DNA of 64,000 bases from Casuarius casuarius (GCA_003342895.1 PTFA01000301.1:186001-250000); one strand, 5' to 3'. Positions 1 to 13,950 are shown, counted from the first letter of the stretch. Numbers and translations: made by a program. The notes: generated by a model not told the origin, from the sequence alone.

Positions 1-3000
1 GAATAAAATACAAAATTCATGAAAATCATGTAAGCAGAGATAGAATACCTGCAACTCCTATTCACTTCAAAGAAGTTGCCATTGTTTAATAGCTTTAGAA
101 GTTGCACTGCTGTTTATATTCAACAGAATACATTATCCCAGTATATGGTACTGGATAATTATTAGTCTATGAATGCATGCTGTAAAGTAAATATCAAAAC
201 TGGCACAAAAAGAAATACTTTCTTTGCACTCCAGTCTTGTCTCTAGAATAATTATGTAATCTATAGGGGAAAAAAGTTTGAAAAGACCATTGAATGGAAA
301 CTTTTCCATATCTTTAGATTTAACAAGAATACCACTGAAAGAGCACATAGAAAGCTAGAGGAGAAAACTCTGAGAAAAGCAGTCTGAAATTCCATCAAGG
401 ATCCCAAAGATTTTAGTATTATCATCAGACTCAAATAAAACTCTATACATAAGCACCTCTCTGTCTTATAAGAGCATATAATAGAAAAAGGAGCACCAGA
501 TTTCATTGTAATCATCAGTTCTATTCAGATAGGCATATACTGGTACTGTTCCCTCACATGAAGCATTTTCTGCAATTTATAAGGCCATTCTGAAATGTGG
601 GAAAGCTGGCAGTTTATTACCAGCTGCATTTCACATAGCAGAGATGTTGCAAGTAATTTCCATCTGGAATTAGAATGAAGTGGTGGCAGTCTCCCACTGC
701 CAATAATCGCATGGTCTAGCAGGTCGGATACAAAATTGAGGTTAGGAGAGCCTTATCCTGCTGCTATCTTTAGCAATGCACTTATTTCCTATCTTACTTA
801 GTAATCTCTACACAACATGTTAGTACCACAACTACAATTAGACACTTCACTGTTGAACAAACTGTTCCTGTATTCTAAATTAGTTGTCAATGAAAAGTAA
901 CTCAATTTTTTATGGTACTGGGTACCCCAGTTTCCAGCAATGTCTACAGAAATTGCTAGTTGTTGGCAAAGTTAAGTTAGCAAGGCTTTAGTTAGCATAA
1001 CTTAATACAGGCATTAAGTCTATAATAGGCAATCAGAATGGCAGACGTCATGGATGAAACTAGCTTGAGTTACCAGGCTCACTGAATGGGAGCCTGAACC
1101 TAAGGACAGTTACTAAAGTCAATGCGCACAAAACTAATCATAAGTTTTGGGCCAATTTAAAACATGAAATGTCTCTTTCTTACCAAATGGATCTATTCCC
1201 TTTCTTAGCCATTTACCTATTTGATATTAGAAAATTAGAAACCACAGTTTAAAAATTTGCTTATGTGAGCAGAAGACTTATTAGATAAATTGGAGGAATA
1301 CGGTAACATAAGTTTCTTTGAGCAGTAGGAAGCACCTGGAAGTGACTTACAGTTGTGCCAGTTCCCATGTCGCCTGTTAAGGATAAGGATAAGATGGCAC
1401 TAAAAGTAGGTCAGAAGTATATCACTTCACTTTGTGAGAATTGAGCCCTAAACAATTAAAGTAGATCTGCTGGAATAACCAGTGTGTGAAGAAGAAATGA
1501 AAGAGGTTAAATATTTGATGGAGTGGTGTCAAAGCATCCCATTAGTATGTTGCCCTGCTTCATGGCTTTTCTGAGAAGACTTGTACGCTCAGCAGCAGCA
1601 CTTCAATAGCACTATCTGAATGCATAAAAGCATTCCAGTGAAACTTGTGACCAGAAAATCTGCATGAAACTGAGAGCAGGAGAAAAGCGCAAATGAAGTT
1701 TTAAACATTTACAATTTGATCATTCAAGAATGAAGTATTTCTCTGGTTTGCACTAAGGTAATAATCTAAACTTACAGTTCTCTTTACAATGTCTTGCTAT
1801 TACCCACTCGCACCCCAGTATAGTTACTAAATGTGTACTGACAGCTGCTATCTTTCACAATTTGAGTAATCCACACTCTAGCAAAGGGACTTCAATTTAA
1901 AAGTTGTTGCTGCTGAAGTGCATTAGAATAGCCAAAGACAGTTTGGGAGCAGGATAGGTGTCCCAGTCATGCAATCAGACATGACCCCCCCAGATACTCA
2001 TTTGATTTGGCAGTAAAAAAGCCACACTTTCAAGCTGGGGTTTCTGACTTCTTATCTACAGTTCAGTGTGGGGAAATAACAAGTCTACTATTAACTGTGA
2101 TTTTACAGGAGGAGGCATTGAGGACAACCTTTGGCAGCCCTCGTTCTTGGTGCAGAAGGTGGTTGTTCTGTCCTCCACGCCAGGCTTTTGGGACCTAGCC
2201 AAAACTAACACTGCAATCTATTATGTGCTATTCTTTGGATATGATGTTAGATTCAGGTTCATTGCTACAGATCTCATGAAACATTTTGAAAACAGATGGG
2301 GATAACCAATGTTTTCTGGCCAGCATATCCTTTATCACACAACATGACTGCAATATACCTTCTGTCAACAGAAATAGGATATCATGCTGAAATCTATTTT
2401 ATCAGCCACCGCTGGTCATATCATAACTGTCATTCATATGACACTTCTCTATCGCTGTCTTCCTAGCTTTACCAACTGATGACCTCAGGAGATACTGTAT
2501 GATTTCAGACAAACTTTATTATAGATTATAGAGTAAGCAGAGTCCTCATTGTCTCCTTTGAACTAACTGCCATCTCATTTTGAGCTGAGGTCACTAGTTG
2601 GCATGCAAGATGCTTATCTTGAGGTTACTGACCAAACAGCTTAATTTGTTTTCAGTGAAACATCACAGAGCTTGACACTAGTATTTTTTTGATAAATATT
2701 ATTTTAAAATCCTTAAAATATTAAAAACTCTTAACACTTTTCAAAACATATAAAAATAGGTTAAAATTAAAATCATTTATCATGTGGTCAAATGTTTTGT
2801 TGAGTAGTAAACTTTATTTCAAGCTTTATTTTTCTCCACCACAGGCAACTTTATTCTGACTAACCTAAACTAGAAATCTCTTTTCATAACCCAATAATCC
2901 TGTAATTCTGTTCTTATCAATTAAAATTTTATAGCACCATAATCCCGCTCTTGTTATAGTGAAAACAAGGCACAAGAAAAGCTTCTGTACATGGCTTTGA

Positions 3001-3321
3001 TGTCACTTTGATACTTCTATTTCTACATGTAGCTCTTAAAAATAATTCTTTAGAAAGAATGATGTATTCATTTTCTTGACGGCATACAAAATGCCTCCTC
3101 TCTTTTAGTTCTTTCCACTTATTTTTTTCATGGGAGGAGAAAGATATCCCAAAACATGCAGTATGAAAGGAAGGGACAAGAAAATCCACATCAGAGAAGA
3201 AAAATCTATGTGATTTTACCAAGAATTATGGACCCAAATCACTAAGTAGCTTTTGAGAAGCAGCTAGAGATCAAAAAACTACCCTCTTCTCAATGCACAC
3301 TCAGATAAAAGTAATATTTTC

Positions 3322-3339
3322 ACTTCCCAGTTGGGAAGT
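3322..3339. repeat. Near-palindrome, 8-bp arms
   Basis: acttccca and tgggaagt are separated by gt only. The arms resemble inverted ETS-type GGAA cores, but no function is implied. Confidence 0.8.
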
Positions 3340-3515
3340 ATGTAATTTGTCCTATAACATTTCTCTATGCTTCTTTCCATATGCTTCTGTGCTTCCTCTC
3401 TAGAGGCATGTCTAAAGCTGAGATTCCATATAAAACAATACATGAAACATCATGAAAAAACTCAACGCCTTGCCAACATCAATAGACTGAACACTTTCTC
3501 AGACCAATAAAAGTG

Positions 3516-3540
3516 ATATTTGGGTAGGATGCCCAAATAT
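3516..3540. repeat. Short hairpin, 9-bp stem
   Basis: atatttggg (3516-3524) and cccaaatat (3532-3540) are exact reverse complements around a 7-base loop. There is no T-run or gene next to it that would give it a role. Confidence 0.85.
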
Positions 3541-6290
3541 TTTAGATACCTTAGGGTCTGATTGTGCAGTTAATTGGATTCAAGGGACTGCCACAAAGTA
3601 TAGGTGGTATCCATCAATAACAACTGTTGCTAAAAGTAGACAAATTATAGGGGGATGTTTTAGAAATAAAAATACAGACTAGATATTCCAGGAATGTTTT
3701 ATTTTTCCATTGAGAGTACAAAAATATTTATGTACATTTATATCTCTATAGCAGATGCTGTATCATTTCTGCAAGTGTATACCTGATTAAAATTGCTTGC
3801 CAATAATGGATTTCTTTCAGGCACAGACTAAAATCATCTTCTATAGTTAATTCCCAAAACTAAAAATCTCCACTGTATTTGCTGAACTGGCCTCCATAGT
3901 TCCTCATACAAATAGGTATACAGATACAAATAGGACACTGAGAACTGAAAGTCAGAAGACACAAGTGTTCTGAATATCTGCTGAGAGCTGATTCATTTAG
4001 AGACCCCACTACTGGTGAGTAATTTATGTACGCCTATTCCAACCATCACTGATTTAAAATATTAAGACAGCTCGCCAACCTCAGTGAAGAAGAGACTCGT
4101 GGATTTGAAAGATGGGATACGGAAAAAAGAACAAGCTTGCTGAGCATGCCAGATGAAAAATTTATAATTTTAATATCCTCGTATTTCCATATTCTATTAT
4201 ATGCTCATCAGAAGCTGAGGCACAGAATAGCAGTTACTTTATTTCTTTTCTGCCTGCAGGTATACAGCAAGGCATCAAGCTCATAGGTTGGTTCATATAA
4301 CATCAGGTACATTTATTACTCCAGATAATTTATTCATATTGAAGTTCATGTGTTTTCCTAGCAAGATGTTGATGCACTCTGACTGCCTTTTCAGTTTCTA
4401 AAGATATATAATTGTTAAATGGATACAAATATTGATAAAACATTAAAACTAACACAAAAGCAAATGTGCCATACAAGAAGGGTTTTCAGTGACAAACCCT
4501 AAGGAACAACTTATGCATCATCTGATTCTCAATCCAATGAATTATGTTCTTCAATTTTTAATGTCTGAACTGCTGAGCTGCAGTGACTACAGTATAGTGA
4601 CTTTACACTTGCACACTAATAAACATAGACACAAGTACCTGCAAGTTCTTTGAATGTGCTATAGTGCTGTTTACTTGCTTAGTTCCTGGAGAATGGGCAC
4701 TGAGGCCATGCTTGCATCTCAAGTTTATAGAAATGCACAGACATCTCAATTCCATGCATCAAGCCATAAAGCATAAAATGGGCCTCTGGCATAGTATGAC
4801 ATCCAATTATAGGTATAGGTTCATGTCTAATGTTACACAGGTGCATGTGATGCGGGAAATGCTAACTAGAGAGTGTGTCTTACTGCAAGGCACCTTCACA
4901 TATGAGCCTTTGCTTGGACATTATCAAGTTCAGGTTAACTGCTTGTGTAATTGCTGGCAGAATTAAGGCCCTAGAATGAAAGTAAAAAGCACTGAAAACA
5001 TTACAGGTTGTCTACATCCACATGATGCAAAAACAGTGTTGTGAATCTCACCTCACCTTATAAATTTAGAGAATTGGGTTGAGTCCGTGAACACAAATTA
5101 TTCACTTACAGGCTGCTGGAAACATGAGGATTTCTTCTGAGAAGCAATTAAATAGATGAGAGTCAAGAGAAACAAATTAGGTTAATGAACCTGAAAATAA
5201 TGGAAAATAAACACAAAAGGGTTGTACACACATAAATGCATACTTACAGCTAGCATAACATTCCTTGTTGAAAAATGAGCTTGAAATTCTCAAAATTTGT
5301 CCTAAAAGTATTTTATAAGTTTAAAACTTACTTATTAAAGCTTTATTTTAGCTTTGTTAGCCTTTAAGGTGGTGAATGTCCTCACCTCTACTTGTATTAG
5401 GTCCTATGCATTACAAGACTTTTTTAGGGCAGAAGTTAGGTGGTACACATGGAGCTTTGCTTTGTACCCAAATGACTTGGCAAAACTAAATACAGTGATA
5501 ATGAGACCTCTCAAATTTACAGACATCCTGAAAACAGTGGAAGCAGGCTACATAGTAGACTCCAGGACATAATTACAACATTGAAATATTTTCATAAAAA
5601 CTCAAGAAAATTATCACGAAAAGGAAGAGACAGAACTTGCTCACAGAACTGAACAGTTACATCAAATGAAAACTACAAATTCAGAAGAAACCTTGCCAGC
5701 AATTCCCTGTAAATGAGATACTTATTTAAACCAGTAATTTCAGTAACTAAACTTCAAAATACTCAAATTTCAAAATACATTTAAAATATTCACTCTAGTG
5801 TATGTAAGAAACCGTGACTGAGAGCAGCACTAGTTAGCTCTGTAGTAATTAGCAGTGTATTTCAGAAGTGCTTAAACACAGGTCATGATGTCCTTAGCAG
5901 AGATTACTCCCAGAAGATGAAAAAGTGCAGTCTTTTAGGCGGCGTATAATTTAGGATCAAAACCTAGCAATAAGGGAGCTTGAACTGAATATGCCAAGAG
6001 GGGCAACAAAGTATCCCCAACACTTACAGTACTGTTGAGAATTTATCAAAGTTAAAAAGACTAGATAGGAGCAGAGCAGCGTGATAAAATACAGAAAATC
6101 AGTTTAACCTTGCTTTCTTAAACTTTGTTTATTCCTAAATTCTGAGCTTAGCTACAAGTGAGACTCTTCATGTACAGCAACCAACCAAACCTCAATCACG
6201 TTTTCTCTGTTTGCATATAAATAAGGCCTATGACAGTTTCAGAGTCTCCCTCTAAAGAAAATTGTAAAATCCATCTGTTCTGATGAGCAG

Positions 6291-6307
6291 AAATAAATAA
6301 ATAAAAA
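6291..6307. repeat. (AAAT)n microsatellite
   Basis: aaataaataaataaaaa: three units and a partial one. Confidence 0.9.
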
Positions 6308-7792
6308 CCTAACCTTTTTCACATTCCAAGCATGTCTGTTAACTTTCTCTATTAACACTCCTTGGATAGAAAATAGCATATAGAATGTGCAAGAGCTAAT
6401 ATTGGAAAAGCTAAACAAAAGCTGTAATCAGGTTTTAAAACAGACAATATAAAGCATTGTAATTAACTGGGTTGGAATAAAGTGGTCTTTATTAGTGGAA
6501 ATGAGCTCATCTGCTATAGGAATGAATATTTCACAATTTAATGCAGAACGTATTGACATCAGCCAAACATTTACATTTCTTCCATGGACAGATTGTTATT
6601 GACCTTGTGATGTGACATATCTACTGTCACTAAGCTACAAAATGGGAATCTCATCCTGCCTCTCCTCTTTTATATACAGAAAGCAACTAATTTGTCAGCA
6701 TGCCAGCTTTAACTAGCTGAGATGAAGGTAAGCTAATTTAATAGGAACTGTTCAATAGCTTCGACCCACCTGACACTGTCAGTTAAGGCAGCTCCACATT
6801 GCAGTGTCTTTCATTATTTCCAGCTCTTTCTTCAGACTGCCTGAACACCAAGTCAAATAATATGCTTAGGAGTCAATAGGCCTGACTTTTTCTCAAGGAC
6901 ATTCTTTTGATGCCAGGAACTGTCAAGTGGAAAAACGCGTAGTGTGAAGGTGAGAGGACACTAATTAAATATACATAGCTCTGGCCAAAGAAGAATGAGG
7001 CACAGCTTGCTATCCGAAAACTCTGTTGCCTGCTTCACTGAGGTCACAGCTGTTGACTTGTACAAGTTCTTAAGTTGCGGTCTCAGTGTGAGATGCTTTA
7101 ACACTCTTAAATAGTAGACAAAGGCTATCTTCAAGGATTCTGTGTGGAGTTATATGTGCTTTTGTAGTCTAAAGTCAGACATCATGGATTCCTCATTTAA
7201 GTGCAGCTAAAATGAATACGTATCTTTTAGATATTAGACTTTGAGATACTGAGGTATTTCTTGATGCTAGGGAAGGATCCATGTTTGCAATACAACAGAT
7301 GAGTGAATCACTAATGATGTCCCTGCAAAAACTGATTGTATTTTTAGGCGTGTTTCAAAGTGTGATTCCAACCACAACACTGCTTCAGTTTAAACCGGCT
7401 ACAAGAGCAATAACAGCAAGTAATGTGTTTACATACCTGCATTCAGATTATTTCACAGAGGCGAGCGTGCGTGTTCCCACCCATGTCAAACACACTCAGG
7501 CCATGAGGCTAACATAAAAATGCTTTCCTCCTTTCTCCCTGTTTTCTCCACAATGCTGATGGTTCTCATTTAATACATCTTACCTAAAATTAAACTCTCA
7601 ACTACCCAGAGCTGGAAGTTTATCTTATTTACATTAAAAAGTATCAGCACAATTTTTCTTATGAGGGCTGTTGAACAGAGGTGCACAGTGCAAGCATTCT
7701 GCAGAGCTGCCTGAGCAGTGCCACCCTGCTACTGGACATGGCTCAGTGCAGCACTGTGCCGATGTGCCAGCCAGCATCCCATTCATGCAGTA

Positions 7793-7814
7793 CTGTAAAT
7801 GAGCTCATTTACAG
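7793..7814. repeat. Perfect 22-bp palindrome
   Basis: The bases ctgtaaatgag at 7793-7803 are followed at once by their exact reverse complement ctcatttacag at 7804-7814, with no spacer. The symmetry stops at both outer neighbours (a at 7792, a at 7815). A perfect palindrome this long is rarely expected by chance in 64 kb. Confidence 0.95.
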
Positions 7815-8547
7815 AGTCAGAGTTTATTAGGACTTACTAGCTTGAGCATTCTGCCCTCTGAACACAGCTATACTGCAGGTGGACCGATAGATCTGCATCT
7901 GTTCTACAAGGCTTTGATGCCACAGCTAGTGTGGGGATCACTTCAGCTGTGACACGGTGTGTCCTTCGAGCTGAACAGTAATAACAGTTATGGGGTTAAA
8001 ATGTATCTTACATACCTATAAGACAAAAAAAAACCCATGTAGCATTACTGGCATTTAGTTGTATTTGGTGGTATTACTCCCAAAAAGCTGGCAGAAAGCT
8101 GTAATTTTGACCTGGAAGTTGTAGCACTTAGATGTCTTCCATCTTGCCAAATACCTTCTTAACCTGCTGTGTCTTGTGTTTAATCTTCTATGTGTGACAT
8201 GATTTGTGGATGTTTGGCCATTCACAAACACCTGGGTAGCAGTAGCCTGTACCTATAAATGTTTTCTTTTTTGCTCACACATTTGTGCAGGGAGAGGAAA
8301 TTTTGTAAGGTGGTTTATATGTTATGAGGACTATCCCTCCCTCCAGACTCAAGGGTAATCAACACCAACATTATCTGTAAATGGACAGATGAGGAAGTGT
8401 TCAAAATTGGGCTTAGAGAAGAGAAAAATTATGCAAATTAACACATTTAATAGTTGCATAATTTCACACTAACAACTAAGCATTTCCAACTCCAACATTT
8501 ACTATCTTCATACATAAATATAATGGTGTATCACATTCACTCATTAT

Positions 8548-8610
8548 TGTTTCCAGGCTCTTGCAATTTTATCAGTCTATGGCAAAGGCAAGAGCATTTT
8601 CCTGGAAACA
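8548..8610. repeat. Long imperfect hairpin
   Basis: The left arm tgtttccaggctcttgc (8548-8564) pairs fully with the right arm, which is gcaagag (8588-8594) plus cctggaaaca (8601-8610). A 6-base bulge interrupts the right arm. The loop is 23 bases. The total is 17 base pairs. Confidence 0.9.
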
Positions 8611-10004
8611 GAATTCTTCCTTCAAGTTTTCCCTGATGACCACACAAATGACATCACGTTTAGTTTACAACAACCTTTGTTCATCAGCCATCACAAAGAA
8701 GAACAGGGGAGATCACAACTTCTTTGTTTCTTCAGATATTGGACCTGACTTGCCTCTTCTCTCCACCAGACTCTTTTCAGGGTCTGAAAGCTATGGGATT
8801 AAATGTTTTCTGATAAGTTACTATTACGCCATTGGACTAAGTCTCTTGGACTATCTAAGGGCAATCATAGATTTCAGTTCATAAGCCTTTCAAGTTAACA
8901 TCCTTTTTTTCCAGGTTATAACTGTATTTCTATCTGAACATATTTGTATGTAGGTTTAGAGCAATATAGTTTGTACTCCTTAGGAGCAACAAGTAATATG
9001 CTATTGCTGAAGGCAAAATCTCCAGCAAGATTAACAAATGCTTCACTAGATCTTCTCTGCTATCTCCTGCTTTTCACTTCCATTTACCTTTGGTTACATT
9101 TTTCAGATGTACTTGACTAATAATCTCTGTATATCTGCATCAGTCCCTACAGTTCATGAATTAGATGCCCATGGATAAGTAGGTTCCATGGGGTTGAGGG
9201 ATACCCAGCAGCTGCCTTAGCTACCTTGAGTTCATTCTATTCACAAAATGTTTTTACAGTTTTACAAACATACTGAGATAGCAGATACTTCCTGCATCAT
9301 TGCAATCACCTATTTCTTAACGTCTTGGGTATCACATGTATAGTCCATGAAAACCTGGCTGAAGCAGCTGGCAAAACTAAGCTCTATGGGTTTGCTCTGC
9401 CAGCACAGAAGAAACTTCCTTACAAATCCTTCTCTCATTTACTGTGAATTTGCAACAGTGTAATTCTGCTGATTGCAGAGGAAACCCTTATATTTATAAA
9501 AATGTAACTGATAGCAAATTTTGTCCTTTTAGGCTTAATCATGTATGGGAATTGGCTGCATTTCTTTATTTCAAATCCTTTAACGCATTACGCTCCAAAT
9601 TCTGAAACTGTGCTACAGTCGTGCTCCCATCCAAAATTACAGCAAGAAAAATTAAAGTATGCTTTGATTGCTTTCAAAAACACAAATTATTTGCAGAGAT
9701 ACGTATTTCTGAAGTACAGTAGCAGAGAGAGGAAATACAAATGTAACAGTCAAGAAAACTGTAAGTGACAGTAAACTGTGGTGGGGGCAAACTGGATGAA
9801 GGCAAAATGTTCAAGAAAAATAGTACTGACTTACCATTCACCCTGAAACAATTGCTATATATTGATGGTAGATAAGAAATGTGAGATACTAAGATTTCTA
9901 CAAAATAATACATCAAGTCTCTACCCAATGGCTGTTCTGTAATTAATGCACCTTAGGCACTGACCCACTTAAAAAAATCAGAAAAAATAAATTATTTTCC
10001 TCCC

Positions 10005-10095
10005 TTCATTTCTTCAGGGCAGGAAGCATGTCAATGTTTGTAAACTGTTATGTAAATGCATAGCACTATAAAAATTTTGTTAAAAATGAAATAAT
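10005..10095 (+). mobile_element. Possible ancient amniote SINE/LINE tail
   Basis: The order ttcagggcaggaagcatgtc, gtttgtaaactg, gtaaatgcatagcac and an AT-rich end resembles a widespread amniote repeat tail of the form 'agggcagggactgtcttt...tgtgtttgtatagcgcctagcac...'. It is short and diverged, with no other diagnostic part. Confidence 0.35.
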
Positions 10096-12439
10096 TCCAT
10101 TTCTATGTACAAAACCCAGATGTTAAGAGTAACTCTTTTCTAGCCAAAGACTCTATGCAGAAGCATCTATCCCAGTATGGCATAATAAAGCAGACCCTAC
10201 AACAGCAGCCATGTTAGGTCACACAATGCTGCAGTTTCATGAGCAAATTAAGGACGGCTTCAAAACTGGCCTTAGGAACATCTGACTCTGAAGCAATCAT
10301 CAGTGCTACACACTTGGTCACTGCAGCTGATCTGCATACGACTGGCTCAGTCCGTCAGCTTAGTACATATTCTGCCATGCCAATTAATGTCCTAGACATA
10401 TTTTGGAGATGGAACAAATCACCTTCCCCTTTCCTTGTCACTTTTGTAATGCGAGCACATTTCTTTCTTTTGTCTCACTTCAATATATAAGGAAGCATTG
10501 AGTATCTTTTTATGATAAATAGAACTTACTGCATAGCAACAACTGAATCTGAGATAATATTCTGGGTAAGAGTAGAATATGATTCATTGCTCCACTGAAT
10601 TGTTAAAAGCATTTGACTTGCAAGTAGTTGTCTTTATTGTGCAACTCAGGATAAGATTTTTATACAAGCCTTGTGTAATCCTGTACTCGTTCAAGTCCCA
10701 GAAGGAGCACAACTGTAGCAGTATGGCATGGGCAGAGAAATGTGCAGAAGGGTCTTTGCTGCTTTAAAGCAGTATCCTCAGTCTGCTCTAGGACATCTTA
10801 CAGTAGTTATCTGCATTGTACAACACTGGTCAGTGATGGATGTATCCTACAAATAATGCTTAATTATCTTCTCTTAATATTGAATTTTTGAACAGATTAA
10901 TGCATGTTTACAAGAGCTTGATGTATTGATTTCTAATTTCTCTGGGTAGTTTAACGTTTGGTGAGATATCACAAATTAGCAGCATGAGAGAATATTTCAC
11001 AACTCACAGGTCTGATAAGGGAACAGGAGGCCATCTTTCTGGGTAATCTGTTCAAATATGGCTCAAATTTGGATCTAGAGGAACTTCCATCATTTATGTT
11101 TCTTTCATAAAGTTTGTCATTTTAGATCTATTGGCTGAGTGCCCCTTTTTACAAGAATTGTAATACATAATCAGGTTTGTTTCTTTTGTTTGGGGAGGGC
11201 ATAGCTTAGCTGTCTTCTTTTTCCAAATAATGAAAATATGAAATTATGCCGTGGGTAAAGTAGGGATCAAGATATACAGTCACCTCTAGGATTAAATCAA
11301 AGTTTAATATTTCCCAGATTAGGAGTGAGATATATTGTATAATAACTAATCTTCTGCTGAAAAAGATTCAGTCATGAGGTAGCTTTTGCAAACCTACAGT
11401 TGAAGCTTTTGTAAACCTAAAGAAGCTTTATATTTAAAAATAAATTACAAAATCTCATGCGTGATTCCACGTATCAATAGCCTAGACAATATGTTGATTT
11501 AGCCTTACTGTTTTAGAGCACCCCATTTTTGTGACCTCTCAACTGTATTTAGATTCAAAGATGACATTATATTTGTTTCCCCTTGCACACTCCCTAGGAC
11601 CTAAGGATAAGATAAGCTAAGATCCATACACTTTTAAAGTTGAGTACTAATTATCATGACAGAAAGCTGCTTGTATTGCTACAGCTTTTCAGCACAAATG
11701 CTTTTTGCATCCACACTAGAGGGCAGAACTTTATATTTTTTAACTGTTACAGCGGTATAAAAACTGCATTTACACTAACCTTTAGGAATAGTAGTACGTA
11801 TTATCACAGCTTAAAGTCAGACTCATGAGTAGCCAGCTTCTGGTAGATAATTTGAAATAGCCGGGGGGTCATTCTGTCCTTTGAGCTCTCACTTTTCACT
11901 AGGAAAAGGGTGTCCACATTTTACTTATTCACTATATTTATATATGGCATTGTAAACACTGACATTTGACCTGTGCCAGACTGACATTTGTATGGAGCTG
12001 AGTGCAGGCAGTTCAGCAGGTTCCCACTTCATCAATGAAAACTAACTGCCAACAGCTGATGGAGATTTCGATTATGGTATGATACAGTATCAGCATTATC
12101 CATCTGCCTGAAAACATTGACTGAAGATGTTTTAACAGCACTTTCAAGTTCACTCCACTCTTTTGTTATAAAAATCTACAAAGAGTATTTTACAAGGTCA
12201 TTTAATTCATCTATGGCATTTGGAGATCATAAATTTTCCTCCATATTGGTTAAACTGGAGAACTGACATGCTAAGAATTCAGAAATCTCCCTGCTCACTT
12301 CCCTGACAACACTGCTCTGATTCAGACCATGTATTTTGTAGCACTTTTTAGAATATGCTAATCTTTAAATCAATCAGTAAAACTAATGACAGTTCTTCAG
12401 CAAGAAGTTATAAAACTTAGATATTACATGTATTGATTC

Positions 12440-12660
12440 AAGAAAAGATATGACAGAGGTATATAAGACAGTGAATGACATAGACAAATCAAAATGCACC
12501 ATCTCATCATAAATGAACCCAGAGAGAGTTAATGAAAACTGGGAAGTAATTATTAAAACAGACCAACTTTTTTTTTTTTAATGTAATACATAATTAACAC
12601 ATGGAACTCATTGCTTCAAGGCATCATTTAATGAAGAAGTTTATGAGGTTGGGGGGTTTT
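12440..12660 (+). mobile_element. Old CR1/L3-like LINE 3' fragment, degenerate
   Basis: The stretch matches, with many substitutions, the C-terminal ORF2 and 3' region found in old amniote CR1-type LINEs. It opens with gatatgacagaggtatataa followed by gacagtgaatgacatagac. A T-rich interval follows, then the telling catggaactcattgcttcaa and a weak gaagaagtttatgaggtt. The order and spacing agree with the family pattern (regional transcript end, then the 'wife-E-L-I-A' type coding block). It is much more diverged than the three CR1 copies at 35.9-51.4 kb. The right edge is unclear and could extend to about 12790. Confidence 0.55.
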
Positions 12661-13950
12661 AAGCTTTGTATGGGTAATAAGAAATTTCACATATATTGCA
12701 GAAGGCATTTTCTGCTACAAGCAAAAGACCAGGGATATCATTTAAAAACTGAGACTCCAGAAACAGAACATACTCTTCAGGTTTAAAATCTACTAAACTC
12801 TGAATGTGCTACTGTGCACTGTATCATTGGAAGTCACAAACAGATGCAGTTACGGAGTTTATCATTGAATTAATAACACCTCCACTTACATTAGGTAGGG
12901 GGTAAATGACAAATTTCTGCTCACTCCGGAAAGCAGATTATTATAGGCTTCATGTGCCAAGACCTAGAAATACCACTGACAGAAATACCTAGACTTTTCA
13001 GCCTGAAATATGATAGCCAAAGCAAGCTGGAAAGATCCACAATATCATCTTTACACCCTAGAAAGCACTACAAAGATCCATACTGGATGCAACCAAAGAT
13101 CCCTCTATGCCAATGTCCTGTCTGTCTCTTGTATGGATGCTAAAGAAAAATCTTGGAATAGAACAAGCTTAGAGTGACTCCCCTGAAACTTCTCCCATTA
13201 TCCAACAGTTTGAAGTTAAAAGACTTTTGAGGTTTCTTCTTTATAGTAAACCTGAATAAACTTTCCACGCAAGAAGCTTTCAAGCCACTTCTGGAACCTT
13301 TAAGCATCCGTAGCGTAACAGTCTACAAAAGATTCCTTTTGAAGAGAAAGATCCTTTTCCCTGCTCTGATATTTGCATTTAACTGCCTTGCCCATTTCAG
13401 TTAACTTCGTAAGTGAACTTAAGATAATTACCTAAGGCAAATATGCTGCTCTCAACTTCTTTTTTTAATTACTTTATTTTTAATTTAAAATAAAATTTTT
13501 TTAATGTAAGGCCATGTTGCCCCCAAATCCCTTTATCTACTCTTGTATATTTATGGCCTATAGTGGACATAGTCAACTGATGGGAATAATTGCAAACAGA
13601 ATCGCAGAAATGCAGAATATTATTTTTTAACACAATCATTTGGGTATTGCTATAAAAGAAACAAATCAGGCAAAATAATTGCCAGTAACACACAGACATG
13701 GCTGAATCCAGTCCAGTCTGAGCCAATCAATAAAAACAAACCATTTTTTTTTAGAACTTTTGTCTAGAACAGGAGAATAAGTATTCTGGGCTAACATGAA
13801 GGAATTTTTCAGTATTTTCAGAGGGTTCCGAAACAACGTAACACCTTGTTCTGCAAAGATTCCTGAACAAAAAAAGTGAGAAGAATTGTGCTCTACAATC
13901 AGTGGTTAAGTTCAGATTGCATTTGAGTTGGTGAGAACTGGGGACAGGGA

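Larger units (their letters stand above)
1..7792. other. No gene seen; unique AT-rich DNA
   Basis: Apart from the short hairpins and the AAAT repeat listed separately, I see nothing I can name. Open frames stay at or below 100 codons and lack any recognisable motif. The segment agtctcctt... near 6.67-6.73 kb has a strong acceptor (ctcctcttttatatacag) and donor (GATGAAG before gtaagc) around 48 bases, but all three frames there are closed. A weak resemblance to an old amniote repeat near 3553-3620 was not called. Confidence 0.6.
7815..12439. other. No gene seen; unique DNA
   Basis: It holds the hairpin at 8548 and the possible repeat tail at 10005. The open frame of 107 codons at 8561-8884 overlaps the hairpin and has no recognisable domain. 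Nothing else is supported. Confidence 0.6.

Noticed and set aside
3553..3620. Resemblance to an amniote repeat of the type 'ggtctgattctgca ... ttcaatgggact'
   Set aside because: Only two short words agree (agggtctgattgtgcag, ttcaagggact), and no third block confirms it.
6630..6670. MIR-like words (acaaaatgggaatctcatcc)
   Set aside because: This is a single short match with no flanking MIR blocks.
6679..6726. Exon-like segment with strong acceptor and donor on the plus strand
   Set aside because: All three frames contain stops in 48 bases. It could only be noncoding, and there is no second exon to support it.
9826..9833. Eight-base micro-exon on the minus strand (acceptor ttgtttcag, donor gtaagt)
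   Set aside because: It is too short to support, and such close acceptor-donor pairs arise by chance.
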